Shown: piece by piece, positions 18,212-26,958 of the stretch | Position numbering within the stretch: the stretch's first letter is position 1 | How the letters are laid out: every line of letters begins with the position of its first letter | From: Paenarthrobacter ureafaciens | GTDB taxonomy: Bacteria > Actinomycetota > Actinomycetes > Actinomycetales > Micrococcaceae | Length of the DNA: 64,000 nt | Reading direction: 5' to 3' | NCBI RefSeq assembly: GCF_004028095.1 | Contig: NZ_SBHM01000006.1 | Coordinates: 186,001-250,000, forward strand | Translations under genes and position numbers: made by a program | The notes under the pieces: generated by a model | What the model was told of the DNA's origin: nothing | The model's input: the letters and a program-made list of their open reading frames with translations, nothing else | The model's database searches: none

Positions 18212-20539
18212 TCACGGCCGGAGGCCGGCTGCCGCTCCAAACACCGGGGCGGCAGCCGGCTCCAGCCGGATAATCACCGACTTGGAAGCCGGGGTGTTGC
18301 TGCCCTCGGCCGTCGACTCCAAGGGCACAAGCACGTTGGCCTCGGGGTAGTAGGCCGTCGCGCAACCCCTGGCACTGGGGTACGCCACCAAACGCAACCC
18401 GCGCAGCACACGGTCAACGCCGTCGTCGGCTTCGCTGTGAACGTCAACGTACGCGCCATCCGCGAAACCCAACTCCGCCAAATCACCGGGATTGACCATC
18501 AACACCATGCGCCCCTTCTTGATGCCCCGGTACCGGTCATTCATGGTGTAGGTGGTGGTGTTGAACTGGTCATGGGCACGGACCGTTTGCAGCATCAGCC
18601 GCCCCTGGGGCACCGTGATGGTTTCCAAGGCGTTCACCGTGAACATCGCCTTGCCTGTGGCGGTGGGAAAGGTCCGGCTGTCCCGCGGCCCATGCGGAAG
18701 GACAAACCCGTCCACCGCGCGGATCCTCGTGTTGAAGTTTTCGAAGCCGGGCACAACGTGGGAAATGTGTTCCCTGACGGAGTCGTAGTCCCGCCGCATG
18801 CCGGCCCAATCCACCGGCACTTTGTCGCCCAAAACCGCCTCGGCCATCCTGGTGACGATCGCAACTTCGGACAGGACCTGTTCCCCGATCGGCGCCAGCC
18901 GGCCCGCGGAACGATGGACTGCGCACACCGTGTCCTCGACCGTGACGAACTGCTCCACTCCGCCCTGTACATCGATCTCCGTACGCCCCAAGGCCGGGAG
19001 AATCAGGGCCCGCTCCCCCGTCACCGCGTGGGAACGGTTCAGCTTGGTGGAGATCTGCACTGACAGCCGCGTCTTCCGCACAGCGTCCTCGGCTACCTCA
19101 GTGTCCGAGATCGCATGGACCAGGTTCCCGCCCAAAGCCACCAGCACCCTGATGCTGCCATCCCGCATTCCTTTGATGCTGTCCACCGAATCCACCCCGG
19201 GTTTCCGTGGCGGTTCGAATCCGAATTCCTCCCCCAGCGCGTCCAGGAACCAGGCAGGCATTTTCTCCCAAATGCCCATGGTCCTGTCACCCTGGACGTT
19301 GCTGTGACCGCGGATGGGTGAAGGACCGGCTCCGGGCTTACCGATGTTTCCGCGGAGCAGCAGGAGGTTGATGATTTCCTTAATGGTCGCAACGGCCTTC
19401 TTGTGCTGCGTCAATCCCATGGCCCACGTGATGATCACCCGCTCAGCCCGGATGTATCTCTGTGCCAACTCGTCAATCTCTGCGCTCGTCAGCCCTGTGG
19501 CAACAAGGACGTCCTCTTCCCGCAATGCAGCCAACTGGGCGGCGAAACCCACAAAACCGCTGCAGTGACGGTCAATGAAAGCGCGGTCGAGCACCGTTCC
19601 GGGTGCCGCTCGTTCAGCATCCAGGACGCGCTTGGAAACGGCCTGCAACAACGCCATGTCACCGGCAAGCCGTATTTGCAGGAACTGGTCGGCCAAATCC
19701 GTCCCCCTGCCCATGAGCCCCCGGGGCTTCTGCGGGTTCCGGAAGTTGATCAAACCTGCTTCGGGCAAAGGATTGACCGCAACAATCGAGGCACCCGCAT
19801 GCTTTGCCTCCTCCAGCGCGGTCAACATGCGCGGATGGCATGTCCCCGGATTCTGGCCCATGATGATGATCAGGTCCGATTTCGCGAAGTCCGTGTAGGT
19901 GATGGCTGACTTGCCCACGCCGATGGTCTCCCCCATGGCCACGCCGGTGGATTCGTGGCACATATTGGAACAGTCCGGAAGGTTATTCGTCCCAAAAGCG
20001 CGGACAAAGAGCTGGTACAAGAAAGCAGCTTCGTTGCTGGTCCTGCCACTCGTATAAAAGGTGGCTTGGTCCGGATGATCCAGGCCGTTGAGCTCCTGGG
20101 CAATGACCTTGAAAGCTTCGTCCCAGGAGACTGGAACATAATGGTCCGAGCCGGCCGCCTTGAAAACCGGCTCCATCAGCCGGCCCTGCTGGCCCAGCCA
20201 ATACTCAGACCGTGAATCCAAGGAAGCCAAGGAATTCTCTGCCCAGAACGAAGAAGGAATCCTCAGGGGTTCGGCTTCCCAGCCGATGGCTTTGGCTCCG
20301 TTTTCGCAAAACTCGGCGGCTTTCCGTTCCGGCGGATCGGGCCAGGCGCAGCTCATGCAATCAAAGCCGTCCTTCTGGTTCACCGCGGTCAAGGTCTTCC
20401 AGGCCCGGGCAGGTCCCATCCCGGCCAGAGCATGGGGCAACGTTTCGCTGAGGCTGGGCAATCCTGCCGCCGAGCGTTTGGGCCGGCCGACCGTCAGTTC
20501 AGCGTCGGTGTCCTGAAGTGGGTGCTTCTTCCGTGCCAT
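18212..20539 (-). CDS. FdhF/YdeP-type molybdopterin oxidoreductase
   Basis: 775 residues of the molybdopterin-dependent formate-dehydrogenase-like YdeP family. Recognised blocks: 'DGFDCMSCAWPDP' near residue 58, 'FYTSGRTSNEAAFLYQLF', 'DCSNMCHESTGVAMGE', 'LIIIMGQNPGTCHPRML' and 'GNIGKPGAGPSPIRGHSN'. The classic N-terminal CxxCxxxC 4Fe-4S cluster of true FdhF is not obvious. It faces the formaldehyde genes tail to tail (6-base gap), so it could finish oxidation of formate, but YdeP-type enzymes have uncertain substrates. No fdhD is in the window. Confidence 0.85.
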   Translation of the reverse strand: MARKKHPLQDTDAELTVGRPKRSAAGLPSLSETLPHALAGMGPARAWKTLTAVNQKDGFDCMSCAWPDPPERKAAEFCENGAKAIGWEAEPLRIPSSFWAENSLASLDSRSEYWLGQQGRLMEPVFKAAGSDHYVPVSWDEAFKVIAQELNGLDHPDQATFYTSGRTSNEAAFLYQLFVRAFGTNNLPDCSNMCHESTGVAMGETIGVGKSAITYTDFAKSDLIIIMGQNPGTCHPRMLTALEEAKHAGASIVAVNPLPEAGLINFRNPQKPRGLMGRGTDLADQFLQIRLAGDMALLQAVSKRVLDAERAAPGTVLDRAFIDRHCSGFVGFAAQLAALREEDVLVATGLTSAEIDELAQRYIRAERVIITWAMGLTQHKKAVATIKEIINLLLLRGNIGKPGAGPSPIRGHSNVQGDRTMGIWEKMPAWFLDALGEEFGFEPPRKPGVDSVDSIKGMRDGSIRVLVALGGNLVHAISDTEVAEDAVRKTRLSVQISTKLNRSHAVTGERALILPALGRTEIDVQGGVEQFVTVEDTVCAVHRSAGRLAPIGEQVLSEVAIVTRMAEAVLGDKVPVDWAGMRRDYDSVREHISHVVPGFENFNTRIRAVDGFVLPHGPRDSRTFPTATGKAMFTVNALETITVPQGRLMLQTVRAHDQFNTTTYTMNDRYRGIKKGRMVLMVNPGDLAELGFADGAYVDVHSEADDGVDRVLRGLRLVAYPSARGCATAYYPEANVLVPLESTAEGSNTPASKSVIIRLEPAAAPVFGAAAGLRP

Positions 20540-20600
20540 CGTTCCACCGGAGTTTCAGTCTTGGCGATGTTACGTTTTCAATCTATGCCTGTGCCGTCGT

Positions 20601-21359
20601 TCAGGCGAGCAGTGTGCGGAAGTCGCCGTCGACGATGTGCCCGTAACTTTGGTAAGCCTCGACCACCGCGTCTTCAACTGTCTTTACGTCAAGACCGAGC
20701 AGGAGATCGTTCGCAGCTCCCGCCGTCGCCGGGTCCCACTCAAGGCCCAAGGCCGCATAGCTGGCCGTAAGGACCTCACGGATGGGCGCGGAATCCTCCA
20801 CAACGATCACGGAACTGAACAACCATCCGCCTGAGACCACGCGCTGTGCCGTGCCGATGAGCTTGATGCGGTGCTCCGGCGAATCCGGTGATTGTCCATG
20901 GACGCTGAACTCACCGGGACAGTACTCGCCCGCGATTTCGCCGACGGCGGCATGGACGCCAACACTGCGCAACGCGCCGGCCAACAGCTCACCGAACTGC
21001 GAGAACCGCGCCTTCGCGTGAACGATCGCGTCCGGGTGCGGCTCAATATGGTCAATGACGAGCGTGCCTTGATGATAGGCGGCCGCCCGCCCGCCGGCCT
21101 TCCGGACCAGAGGCTCGAAGCCCAACCGCCGGCAGGCATCTGCTGCCGCTTCGAATTCCGGGAGGTTCGCATCCCGCTGGCCGAACGCCACCGTGGGAAG
21201 TGGCCGGTAGAGCCTCAGCGACGGCCCCAGGCGGCCGCTCCGCGCGCGCTGCAGGAGTTCAAGCGCGAAGTCGAGGTCCTCCGCTGCACCCAGCGATTCC
21301 GGCTGCCGGTAGACAGTAAGACGAGGCAGCTGCGGCGTTGAGAGCTCCTGCTCAGTCAT
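20601..21359 (-). CDS. Lipoate-protein ligase-like (LplA/BirA fold) protein
   Basis: 252 residues of the biotin/lipoate ligase fold. Conserved 'LVRKAGGRAAAYHQGTLVID' aligns with the RRxSGGGAVYHD..G loop of LplA, and 'KLIGTAQRVVSGG' carries the expected lysine. The substitutions in the Gly-rich loop are seen in lipoyl/octanoyl transferase relatives, so substrate is open. The ATG at 21359 overlaps the stop of the upstream thioesterase gene (TGATG), and the FdhF-like gene follows after 61 bases. Confidence 0.8.
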   Translation of the reverse strand: MTEQELSTPQLPRLTVYRQPESLGAAEDLDFALELLQRARSGRLGPSLRLYRPLPTVAFGQRDANLPEFEAAADACRRLGFEPLVRKAGGRAAAYHQGTLVIDHIEPHPDAIVHAKARFSQFGELLAGALRSVGVHAAVGEIAGEYCPGEFSVHGQSPDSPEHRIKLIGTAQRVVSGGWLFSSVIVVEDSAPIREVLTASYAALGLEWDPATAGAANDLLLGLDVKTVEDAVVEAYQSYGHIVDGDFRTLLA

Positions 21360-22255
21360 CAGCTCTTCCTCAGCGTCAGGATCTGCTCTGCCCTGCCAAA
21401 CGGGCCCGAGTGGTCGTGCAGCACCGAGGAAGTCAGGCCGATTCCGTCAGAACCGAAGGACACCCTGTTATCCAAGCCAAGCCATTCACCGGCCGGTTCC
21501 CGGTACATATGGATCTGAAGGTCCACGTTGGGGAAAATGTAGCTGTCCTTGCCCGGAGGCACGCGTGCGGCGATGCCGTTGGCTGTGTCCACCAGGCCCA
21601 TCAGGCGGGCAACGTCGGAGCTGTCCTCCCTGTCCGTCAGCGGATGGGCCGTCCGGATCCAGACCCTGCCCGAACCCGGCCGGTGTCCTTCAGCAATGCG
21701 CATTTCCAGGGAGCTGATGTACCCGCCGGGCCAGACGCTGGCTCCGTCCCAGGGCTTGCATTCATCCGGCGCAGGCATCGGTTCGTCTTCGACGGCGGCT
21801 ATGGCGCTGGTGTCGCTGGTGATGATCCGCCATGCTGTGGCCCTGATAGCCACCCGGCCGGCAGCCGTGAGCTCTGCCTGGATCAACTCGATGGTCCGCC
21901 CAGGGCGCAGGGTTGAGGTAGTGACTTCGAAAGTACCTCCGGGGATCAGGCCCAGGATTTCGTAGCTGATGCGGGCCATTCGGACGTCGTCGCGCGGTTC
22001 GTGCTTCAGGAGGGCATCGGCCATGATACCGGACGCGGGTGCCATGTGCTGTTCGTGCGGGTTCCAGGCGCCCTGCGCGTGGATCGTTGAACGATACAGG
22101 CCGTTGCCCAGCGATTCGTAGTAGAAATTCCCCTGCGCCAGTTCCGGTAATGCAGTAGACAAGCCGAGCCTTTCGCCAATATCGCATGTGAACTCAGACC
22201 ACTGTATCCGCTGATTGGCCCTGTATCTGCCGCTTGGAGTCCGCACTCGGGTCAT
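21359..22255 (-). CDS. Acyl-CoA thioesterase-like protein (double hotdog, TesB type)
   Basis: 298 residues from the ATG at 22255; the open frame continues upstream to 22603 but overlaps the divergent gene and lacks family character. N-terminal hotdog: 'FYYESLGNGLYRSTIHAQGAWN' (first part 'FYYESLGNGLYRST'), then 'GIMADALLKHE'. C-terminal hotdog: 'FPNVDLQIHMYREPAGEWLG' and 'SSVLHDHSGPFGRAEQ'. Such proteins cleave acyl-CoA esters in the cytosol. Overlaps the start of the ligase-like gene by one base, so they are coupled. Confidence 0.82.
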   Translation of the reverse strand: MTRVRTPSGRYRANQRIQWSEFTCDIGERLGLSTALPELAQGNFYYESLGNGLYRSTIHAQGAWNPHEQHMAPASGIMADALLKHEPRDDVRMARISYEILGLIPGGTFEVTTSTLRPGRTIELIQAELTAAGRVAIRATAWRIITSDTSAIAAVEDEPMPAPDECKPWDGASVWPGGYISSLEMRIAEGHRPGSGRVWIRTAHPLTDREDSSDVARLMGLVDTANGIAARVPPGKDSYIFPNVDLQIHMYREPAGEWLGLDNRVSFGSDGIGLTSSVLHDHSGPFGRAEQILTLRKS

Positions 22256-22294
22256 AACCGCGGTGCGGGAGTTCGGGGCTCCTAGGATGAAGGC

Positions 22295-23281
22295 ATGGAC
22301 CTTCGTGATGCCGCCCAGGAGCTGTACGCCGTGTTGCCCCGCGACTTCACCGCCCGCCGTTCGGAACTGGTCCGCGAAGCCAAGGACGCAGGCGACAAGG
22401 AGCTTGCCAAGGACATCGGAAAGCTGGGCAAACCGGCCGCCGGCGCGTGGGCGATCAACGCCTTGGCCGTTCACAAGCCCGAGGTGATTGACGGCGTCGT
22501 GCGCTTTGGAGCTTCCCTGCGGGCCGCGCAGGAGGACGGCGACGCGGACGCTTTCCGGCAACTGGGCCTGCAGCGTCAGGGCGAGCTGACGGGCGCCGTG
22601 CACGATGCCAAAGACCTGGCAGCGGAGCTGGGTTTCCCGCTGAGTGCGGCGGCAGCTGCCGACGTCGAACGGACGTTCCGGGCAGCGATGGCCGACGCCG
22701 GTGCTGCCGCCGCCGTTGCCACAGGGCGGCTGGTCCGGGGGCTAAGCGGCAGTGGATTCGAAGAAGTTGACCTGGACGGTGCCGTGGCAGGCGGGGAGTT
22801 CGAACCCGAGCCGACGTCCCCACCCAAGAGCCAGGCCAAACCCAAGAGCCAGGCCAAACCCAAGGGCCAGTCCAAACCCGAGGACCCGTCCAAACCCGGG
22901 GCCCAGCGCGAGCCCAAAACGAAAGAGAAGAAACCCGGGGACGAAGCCACCTCCTTGGCTGAGCGTCGTGCTGCCAAGAAGAAGGCCGCCCTCGAGGAAG
23001 CCCAGGCGGAATTCGACGCCGCAGAGTCCGAAGCCAAGGAAGCTGACGAGGCGGCGACACAAGCGTGGAACGCGGTCAAGGAGATCGAGCGCAGGCGCAA
23101 GGCCGTGCAAGCGGACATCGAGGAGTGCAAGAAGCGCCTTGCTTCCCTGGAGGCCGAACTCATTGGGATCACGAGGGACGCCGAAGCGGCCGAGTCCGAC
23201 AAGAAGCGCGCGGTACGGGCCGCTACCCAACAGCGACGCGCCGCGGACCAGGCCCGGCGGCGCGTCGAACGGTTGGGTTAG
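22295..23281 (+). CDS. Hypothetical protein with repetitive linker and C-terminal coiled coil
   Basis: 328 residues, no signal peptide. An N-terminal helical domain (about 1-160, 'LPRDFTARRSELVREAKDAG') is followed by a low-complexity Lys/Pro/Gln linker (about 175-215) with tandem KPKSQA repeats, then a charged Ala/Glu/Arg/Lys coiled coil to the end. This architecture is common among uncharacterised actinobacterial proteins; I recognise no function. Divergent from the thioesterase gene (39 bases apart) and overlapping the convergent Rieske gene by 4 bases. Confidence 0.75.
   Translation: MDLRDAAQELYAVLPRDFTARRSELVREAKDAGDKELAKDIGKLGKPAAGAWAINALAVHKPEVIDGVVRFGASLRAAQEDGDADAFRQLGLQRQGELTGAVHDAKDLAAELGFPLSAAAAADVERTFRAAMADAGAAAAVATGRLVRGLSGSGFEEVDLDGAVAGGEFEPEPTSPPKSQAKPKSQAKPKGQSKPEDPSKPGAQREPKTKEKKPGDEATSLAERRAAKKKAALEEAQAEFDAAESEAKEADEAATQAWNAVKEIERRRKAVQADIEECKKRLASLEAELIGITRDAEAAESDKKRAVRAATQQRRAADQARRRVERLG
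22822..22900 (+). repeat. Tandem 18-bp repeats within a coding linker
   Basis: About four imperfect copies of a unit like AAACCCAAGAGCCAGGCC encode the KPKSQA-type linker of the surrounding gene. The first two copies are identical, later ones diverge (KGQS, EDPS). In frame, so copy number can vary without breaking the gene. Confidence 0.8.
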
Positions 23282-24789
23282 CTCTGCTCCTTGCCCACTG
23301 TTTTCTGCAGGTTGTGGGTGGCCGGACCTTCAAGGTAGGTCCCGTCCGGCGTGAACCTTGAGCCGTGCAGGGGGCAGTCCCAGGACTTCTCGGCGTCGTT
23401 CCACGTCAGCAGGCCGCCCAAGTGGGCGCAACTGGCAGAAACCCTGCACACCTTGCCGTCTACTGTGGAGACCGCTGCAGGCTCACCTTTGTACAGGCCG
23501 ACGACGCCGCTCCCCTCCGGCGGCCGGGTTTCGTCCGTGATCTCCGGGTTGCTCCGCACCTTTGCCTTGTCTTCCACCATGCGTTTGGCTATCCCGGCGT
23601 TGAGCCGGACCGCCTGGGCCGCACCCTGCGGGGACGTCACGCGGTGGTGGATGACAGTGGCCCAATCCGACTGGCCGCCCAGGATGTCCTGGGTGATGGA
23701 CAACGCTGCGGCCACCCCGTTGCTCATGCCCCACTTGTTGTAGCCCGTGCCGAAGAAGATCCGGCCATGGCCCCTGGGCAGCTTGCCGAAGAAGGGCATC
23801 AGGTTGGTGGCCTGGTAGTCCTGCGCAGACCAGGTGTGCGTTACCTCGGCTCCCGGGTAGTTTTCCCTGGCCCAGCCCAGCAACGCATCCAGGTGTGCTT
23901 GGGGAGACTTCGCCCGCCCTGCCGGATGTCCGTACCCGCCAACCAGCAGCAACTCATCGTCCTCGGGTGTTGGGTAGGTTCGCTGGGAGCGGGTGGGCGG
24001 ATCCATGGAGAGGTACATCCCGGTGGGAATCGTCGCGTCTCCCGGCAAGCGCAGGGCCGCCGCGTAGGAGCGGTTGGGCTCAAGTTTGGCGAAGTACAGG
24101 CCGCGGTCCAGGACCGGAGTTCCCGTGGCCACCACCACCGTGTCCGCTGTGAAAGTGCCTTTCCGGGTGGTCACGTCCATGGGCTGGCCGGAACCAACGT
24201 TCTGGACCTGGACGCCTTCGACAATCAGGCCCCCGTGCTCGCGGATGTCCTTGGCCAGCGTCTCGAGGACGTCCATGGGATTGATTTGGGCCTGGTCTTC
24301 GAGTTCCAGTGCCTCCACCACGGGGAACGGCAGGCCGGCATCCTTGCTGAAATGGACATCCAAACCCGCGTCCCGCGAAACCGCAGCCTCCTTCCGGAGC
24401 CGCTGGCCGCCGTCGTCGCTGGTTGAGAAAGTCACCGCCGTCCGGGTCTGGAAGGGGATGCTTTGCTGCTCCATATATTGTGTCAGCCAGGCCTGGCCGG
24501 TCCGGTTTGCTTCGACGTAGGCCTGGACCACCTTCAGTGAGTACTGGTTTCTCAGGGCAGACAGGGCACCGCCTTGGAGGAGGCTCAGTTTTCCGGTCGT
24601 ATTGCCGGTGGTGACGGCACCCAGCGTCCGGGCTTCGAAGACCACCACCTTCTGCCCGGCCCTGGAGAGCAAGAGCGCGGCCACCAGACCGGTGAGGCCG
24701 GCTCCCGCCACTATCGTGTCGAAGTGCTTGTCCTCGGGAAGATCATCAGAACGGAATGCGGATACACGGTCCAACCAGAGTGACTTCAT
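23278..24789 (-). CDS. FAD-dependent oxidoreductase with C-terminal Rieske domain
   Basis: 503 residues. N-terminal FAD-binding motif 'IVAGAGLTGLVAALLLSRAG' and a DAO-like domain with 'GNTTGKLSLLQGG' to about residue 400. A Rieske [2Fe-2S] domain follows with 'CAHLGG' and 'CPLHGSRF' supplying the two Cys and two His. Proteins of this architecture are common in soil bacteria, with unknown electron acceptors. ATG at 24789 has GAAGGGG upstream. Confidence 0.88.
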   Translation of the reverse strand: MKSLWLDRVSAFRSDDLPEDKHFDTIVAGAGLTGLVAALLLSRAGQKVVVFEARTLGAVTTGNTTGKLSLLQGGALSALRNQYSLKVVQAYVEANRTGQAWLTQYMEQQSIPFQTRTAVTFSTSDDGGQRLRKEAAVSRDAGLDVHFSKDAGLPFPVVEALELEDQAQINPMDVLETLAKDIREHGGLIVEGVQVQNVGSGQPMDVTTRKGTFTADTVVVATGTPVLDRGLYFAKLEPNRSYAAALRLPGDATIPTGMYLSMDPPTRSQRTYPTPEDDELLLVGGYGHPAGRAKSPQAHLDALLGWARENYPGAEVTHTWSAQDYQATNLMPFFGKLPRGHGRIFFGTGYNKWGMSNGVAAALSITQDILGGQSDWATVIHHRVTSPQGAAQAVRLNAGIAKRMVEDKAKVRSNPEITDETRPPEGSGVVGLYKGEPAAVSTVDGKVCRVSASCAHLGGLLTWNDAEKSWDCPLHGSRFTPDGTYLEGPATHNLQKTVGKEQS

Positions 24790-24891
24790 CGAACAACCTG
24801 CCCCTTCAATTCACAAAAAATTGCCTTTGGCATGCGTTGTTGGAAACGCTAGGCGTGTCCTCATCGCTTATCAAGGGGGCGGGGTCGTTCA

Positions 24892-25383
24892 TCAGGGAGT
24901 GCGGCAGTCCGCCACCAGGGCGGCCGCCCTCCTCAGTGCCGGGTCCGGATCGGCAGCCCATCGGGCGAGGACCCGCTCGGCACGGAGGCGGTTCTGTCCA
25001 GCAAGGCGCTGAATCAGGGGCAGCACGACGTCCCGGGCTAACGGTTCCGTCAATTCCTGGCTGCCGGCGTTCCGAAAGAAGCCTTCCAGGCGGGTCAGGT
25101 CCGTGTTGTCCAGCAGCGGTGCCTTCGACTGCAGCAGAACCACCGCCGCAAGCCTCCGCTCAAACACGGGCTCAGCCCAGAGTTCCGAGCTCAGCGCCGT
25201 GATCTGGTCGTGGTCCAGGCTTTTGTAGCGTTTGAGTGCGTCCCGCACGGTTCCGCGGACAGCACCCACGGAGGCACCGTAGACGTTTAGGCCCGGACCT
25301 ACCCGCTCGCGGATCGCGAAGGCCTTTTCCCACGAGGACTCGCGCTGCAGGGTGTAGTCGATGAATTCACCGGCATCACTCAC
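24892..25383 (-). CDS. Short AlkD-like (HEAT-repeat) protein, possibly truncated DNA alkylation repair enzyme
   Basis: 163 residues, all helical. 'NVYGASVGAVRGTVRDALKRY' and 'ALSSELWAEPVFERRLAAVVLL' resemble the first HEAT repeats of AlkD-type glycosylases, which bind alkylated DNA through stacked helices. AlkD proteins are usually about 230 residues, so the C-terminal third that completes the DNA cleft is missing; it ends '...AAALVADCRTP' without a frameshift that I can see. Start GTG at 25383. Activity is doubtful. Confidence 0.6.
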   Translation of the reverse strand: MSDAGEFIDYTLQRESSWEKAFAIRERVGPGLNVYGASVGAVRGTVRDALKRYKSLDHDQITALSSELWAEPVFERRLAAVVLLQSKAPLLDNTDLTRLEGFFRNAGSQELTEPLARDVVLPLIQRLAGQNRLRAERVLARWAADPDPALRRAAALVADCRTP

Positions 25384-25443
25384 ACGCCTATTCTGTCAGT
25401 GCCTCCGCCTAGCGTGGTTCCACCAGCCACCGACAGGAGAATC

Positions 25444-26535
25444 ATGCCCTCGCAGGAGCTTGCCGAAACCGAAGCATCCTTCCCGGGAGTACCCCCGGCC
25501 TCATCCATGCCCAGCTGGTACCCGGCTCTGCTGCAGACCGTTGCCAAGGAGGTGCACGTTGGGCGGACGCGCGCGGCAGCGGCGGCTAACAGTGAACTAC
25601 TGCGCTCCTACTGGAGTATCGGGCGGCACCTTGCCGAGCGGGAAACGGAGCAAGGTTGGGGCGCCAAGGTCGTTACGAGGTTGTCGGCGGATATCCGCAC
25701 CCGCTTTCCCGAGGCCAAAGGCTTCTCCCCCAGGAACCTCCGATACATGAAGAGCTTCGCCCAGGCCTGGCCGGACTTCCCGATGTTGCAAGCGCCGCTT
25801 GCAACATTGCCCTGGTACCACCAGATCGCCCTGCTGGAAAAGCTCGACGACGGCGCCACGCGGCTTTGGTACGCGGCGGCAGCTGCCCAACACGGTTGGT
25901 CGCGCAACGTCCTGGTCCACCAGATCCAAACGCGCTTGCACGAGCGGTCGGGCCAAGCCATCACCAACTTCGCTGCCACCATGGTTCCTGCTGATTCGGA
26001 CCTCGCACAGCAGGCCACAAAAGATCCGTACGTCTTTGACTTCCTGGCCATGACGGACAGGCATTCGGAGCGGGAGCTGGAGCTGCAATTGGTGAAGCAC
26101 GTTGAGAAGTTCCTGCTGGAGCTGGGGCAGGGTTTCGCGTTTGTGGGCGAACAGGTCAGGTTGGAGATCAACGGGGATGAGTTCTTTGCCGACTTGCTTT
26201 TCTACCATCTCAAGCTGCGTTGCTACATGGTCATTGAGCTCAAAGCCGTGAAGTTTGAGCCTGGTTTCCTTGGGCAATTGGGCATGTACATGGCAGCCGT
26301 TGATGACCTGATGGCACACCCGGACGACAAACCCACCATTGGCCTGTTGCTGTGCAAGGAAAAGAACAGCGTGGTGGCCGAGTACGCGTTACGGGGATTC
26401 AACACCCCCATTGGCATTGCTGAATGGCGCACCTCGCTGGCCGATTCTTTGCCGGATGAGATCGTCTCAAGCCTGCCCAGCATCGAAACCCTGGAGGCTG
26501 AGCTGGCCAGCGAAGCCGAGCGGCTGGGTGGCTAG
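25444..26535 (+). CDS. DUF1016/YhcG-family PD-(D/E)XK nuclease
   Basis: 363 residues from the ATG at 25444, which has AGGAG 6 bases upstream. N-terminal DUF1016 helical domain (about 20-190, 'RSYWSIGRHLAERE', 'FSPRNLRYMKSFAQAWP', 'LPWYHQIALLEKL') and C-terminal nuclease domain with 'EFFADLLFYHLKLRCYMVIELKAVKFEPG', read here as D...ExK in 'ADLLFYH' and 'VIELKAVKF'. Such nucleases are frequent in defence islands and beside type I restriction systems. It marks the left side of the accessory stretch. Confidence 0.88.
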   Translation: MPSQELAETEASFPGVPPASSMPSWYPALLQTVAKEVHVGRTRAAAAANSELLRSYWSIGRHLAERETEQGWGAKVVTRLSADIRTRFPEAKGFSPRNLRYMKSFAQAWPDFPMLQAPLATLPWYHQIALLEKLDDGATRLWYAAAAAQHGWSRNVLVHQIQTRLHERSGQAITNFAATMVPADSDLAQQATKDPYVFDFLAMTDRHSERELELQLVKHVEKFLLELGQGFAFVGEQVRLEINGDEFFADLLFYHLKLRCYMVIELKAVKFEPGFLGQLGMYMAAVDDLMAHPDDKPTIGLLLCKEKNSVVAEYALRGFNTPIGIAEWRTSLADSLPDEIVSSLPSIETLEAELASEAERLGG

Positions 26536-26560
26536 GGGGCTGGCGCCCGGGCTCAGACGA

Positions 26561-26872
26561 TCAGCCGCCCGGAGGCTGGCTCACCTGGCTGAAGTCCGGT
26601 GGTGCGACCAGCCACAGACTGCCCTTGATGCAGTCCTTCTCCGTCCAATTGTCACGTGGCGCATTGACGTGCCCGCCGCCGAGCTCAAACTCGGATCCGG
26701 ACCGGACCACAGGATGCTTGTCCGCGTCGACGACTTCGAAGGCCTTGCCGTCTCCCTTAGCGGAATAGCCTTGGGGCCATACAAGCGTGTAGACCTCGGA
26801 CCCATCGCCGGGATGTGCGTAGACGCAGCCATTCGCATCCACGCTCAATGTGCCCGTGAAGGCCGCGTCCAT
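26561..26872 (-). CDS. Small hypothetical protein, likely lipoprotein-domain fragment
   Basis: 103 residues. 'FTGTLSVDANGCVYAHPGDGS' and 'TLVWPQGYSAKGDGKAFEV' match a small beta domain seen in exported actinobacterial lipoproteins. Here it starts directly at the domain with no signal peptide or lipobox, and no in-frame signal is evident upstream. It may be a degraded gene that lost its 5' end. Tail-to-tail with the DUF1016 gene and divergent from the HNH gene. Confidence 0.55.
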   Translation of the reverse strand: MDAAFTGTLSVDANGCVYAHPGDGSEVYTLVWPQGYSAKGDGKAFEVVDADKHPVVRSGSEFELGGGHVNAPRDNWTEKDCIKGSLWLVAPPDFSQVSQPPGG

Positions 26873-26958
26873 GGCGCTGTCATGGTGGGACTCTACCCGC
26901 CCCTCCGCCTCTCAGCCATCAATCCAAAAATGTCAGTGCCTCGTGTCATCGTAAAGAT

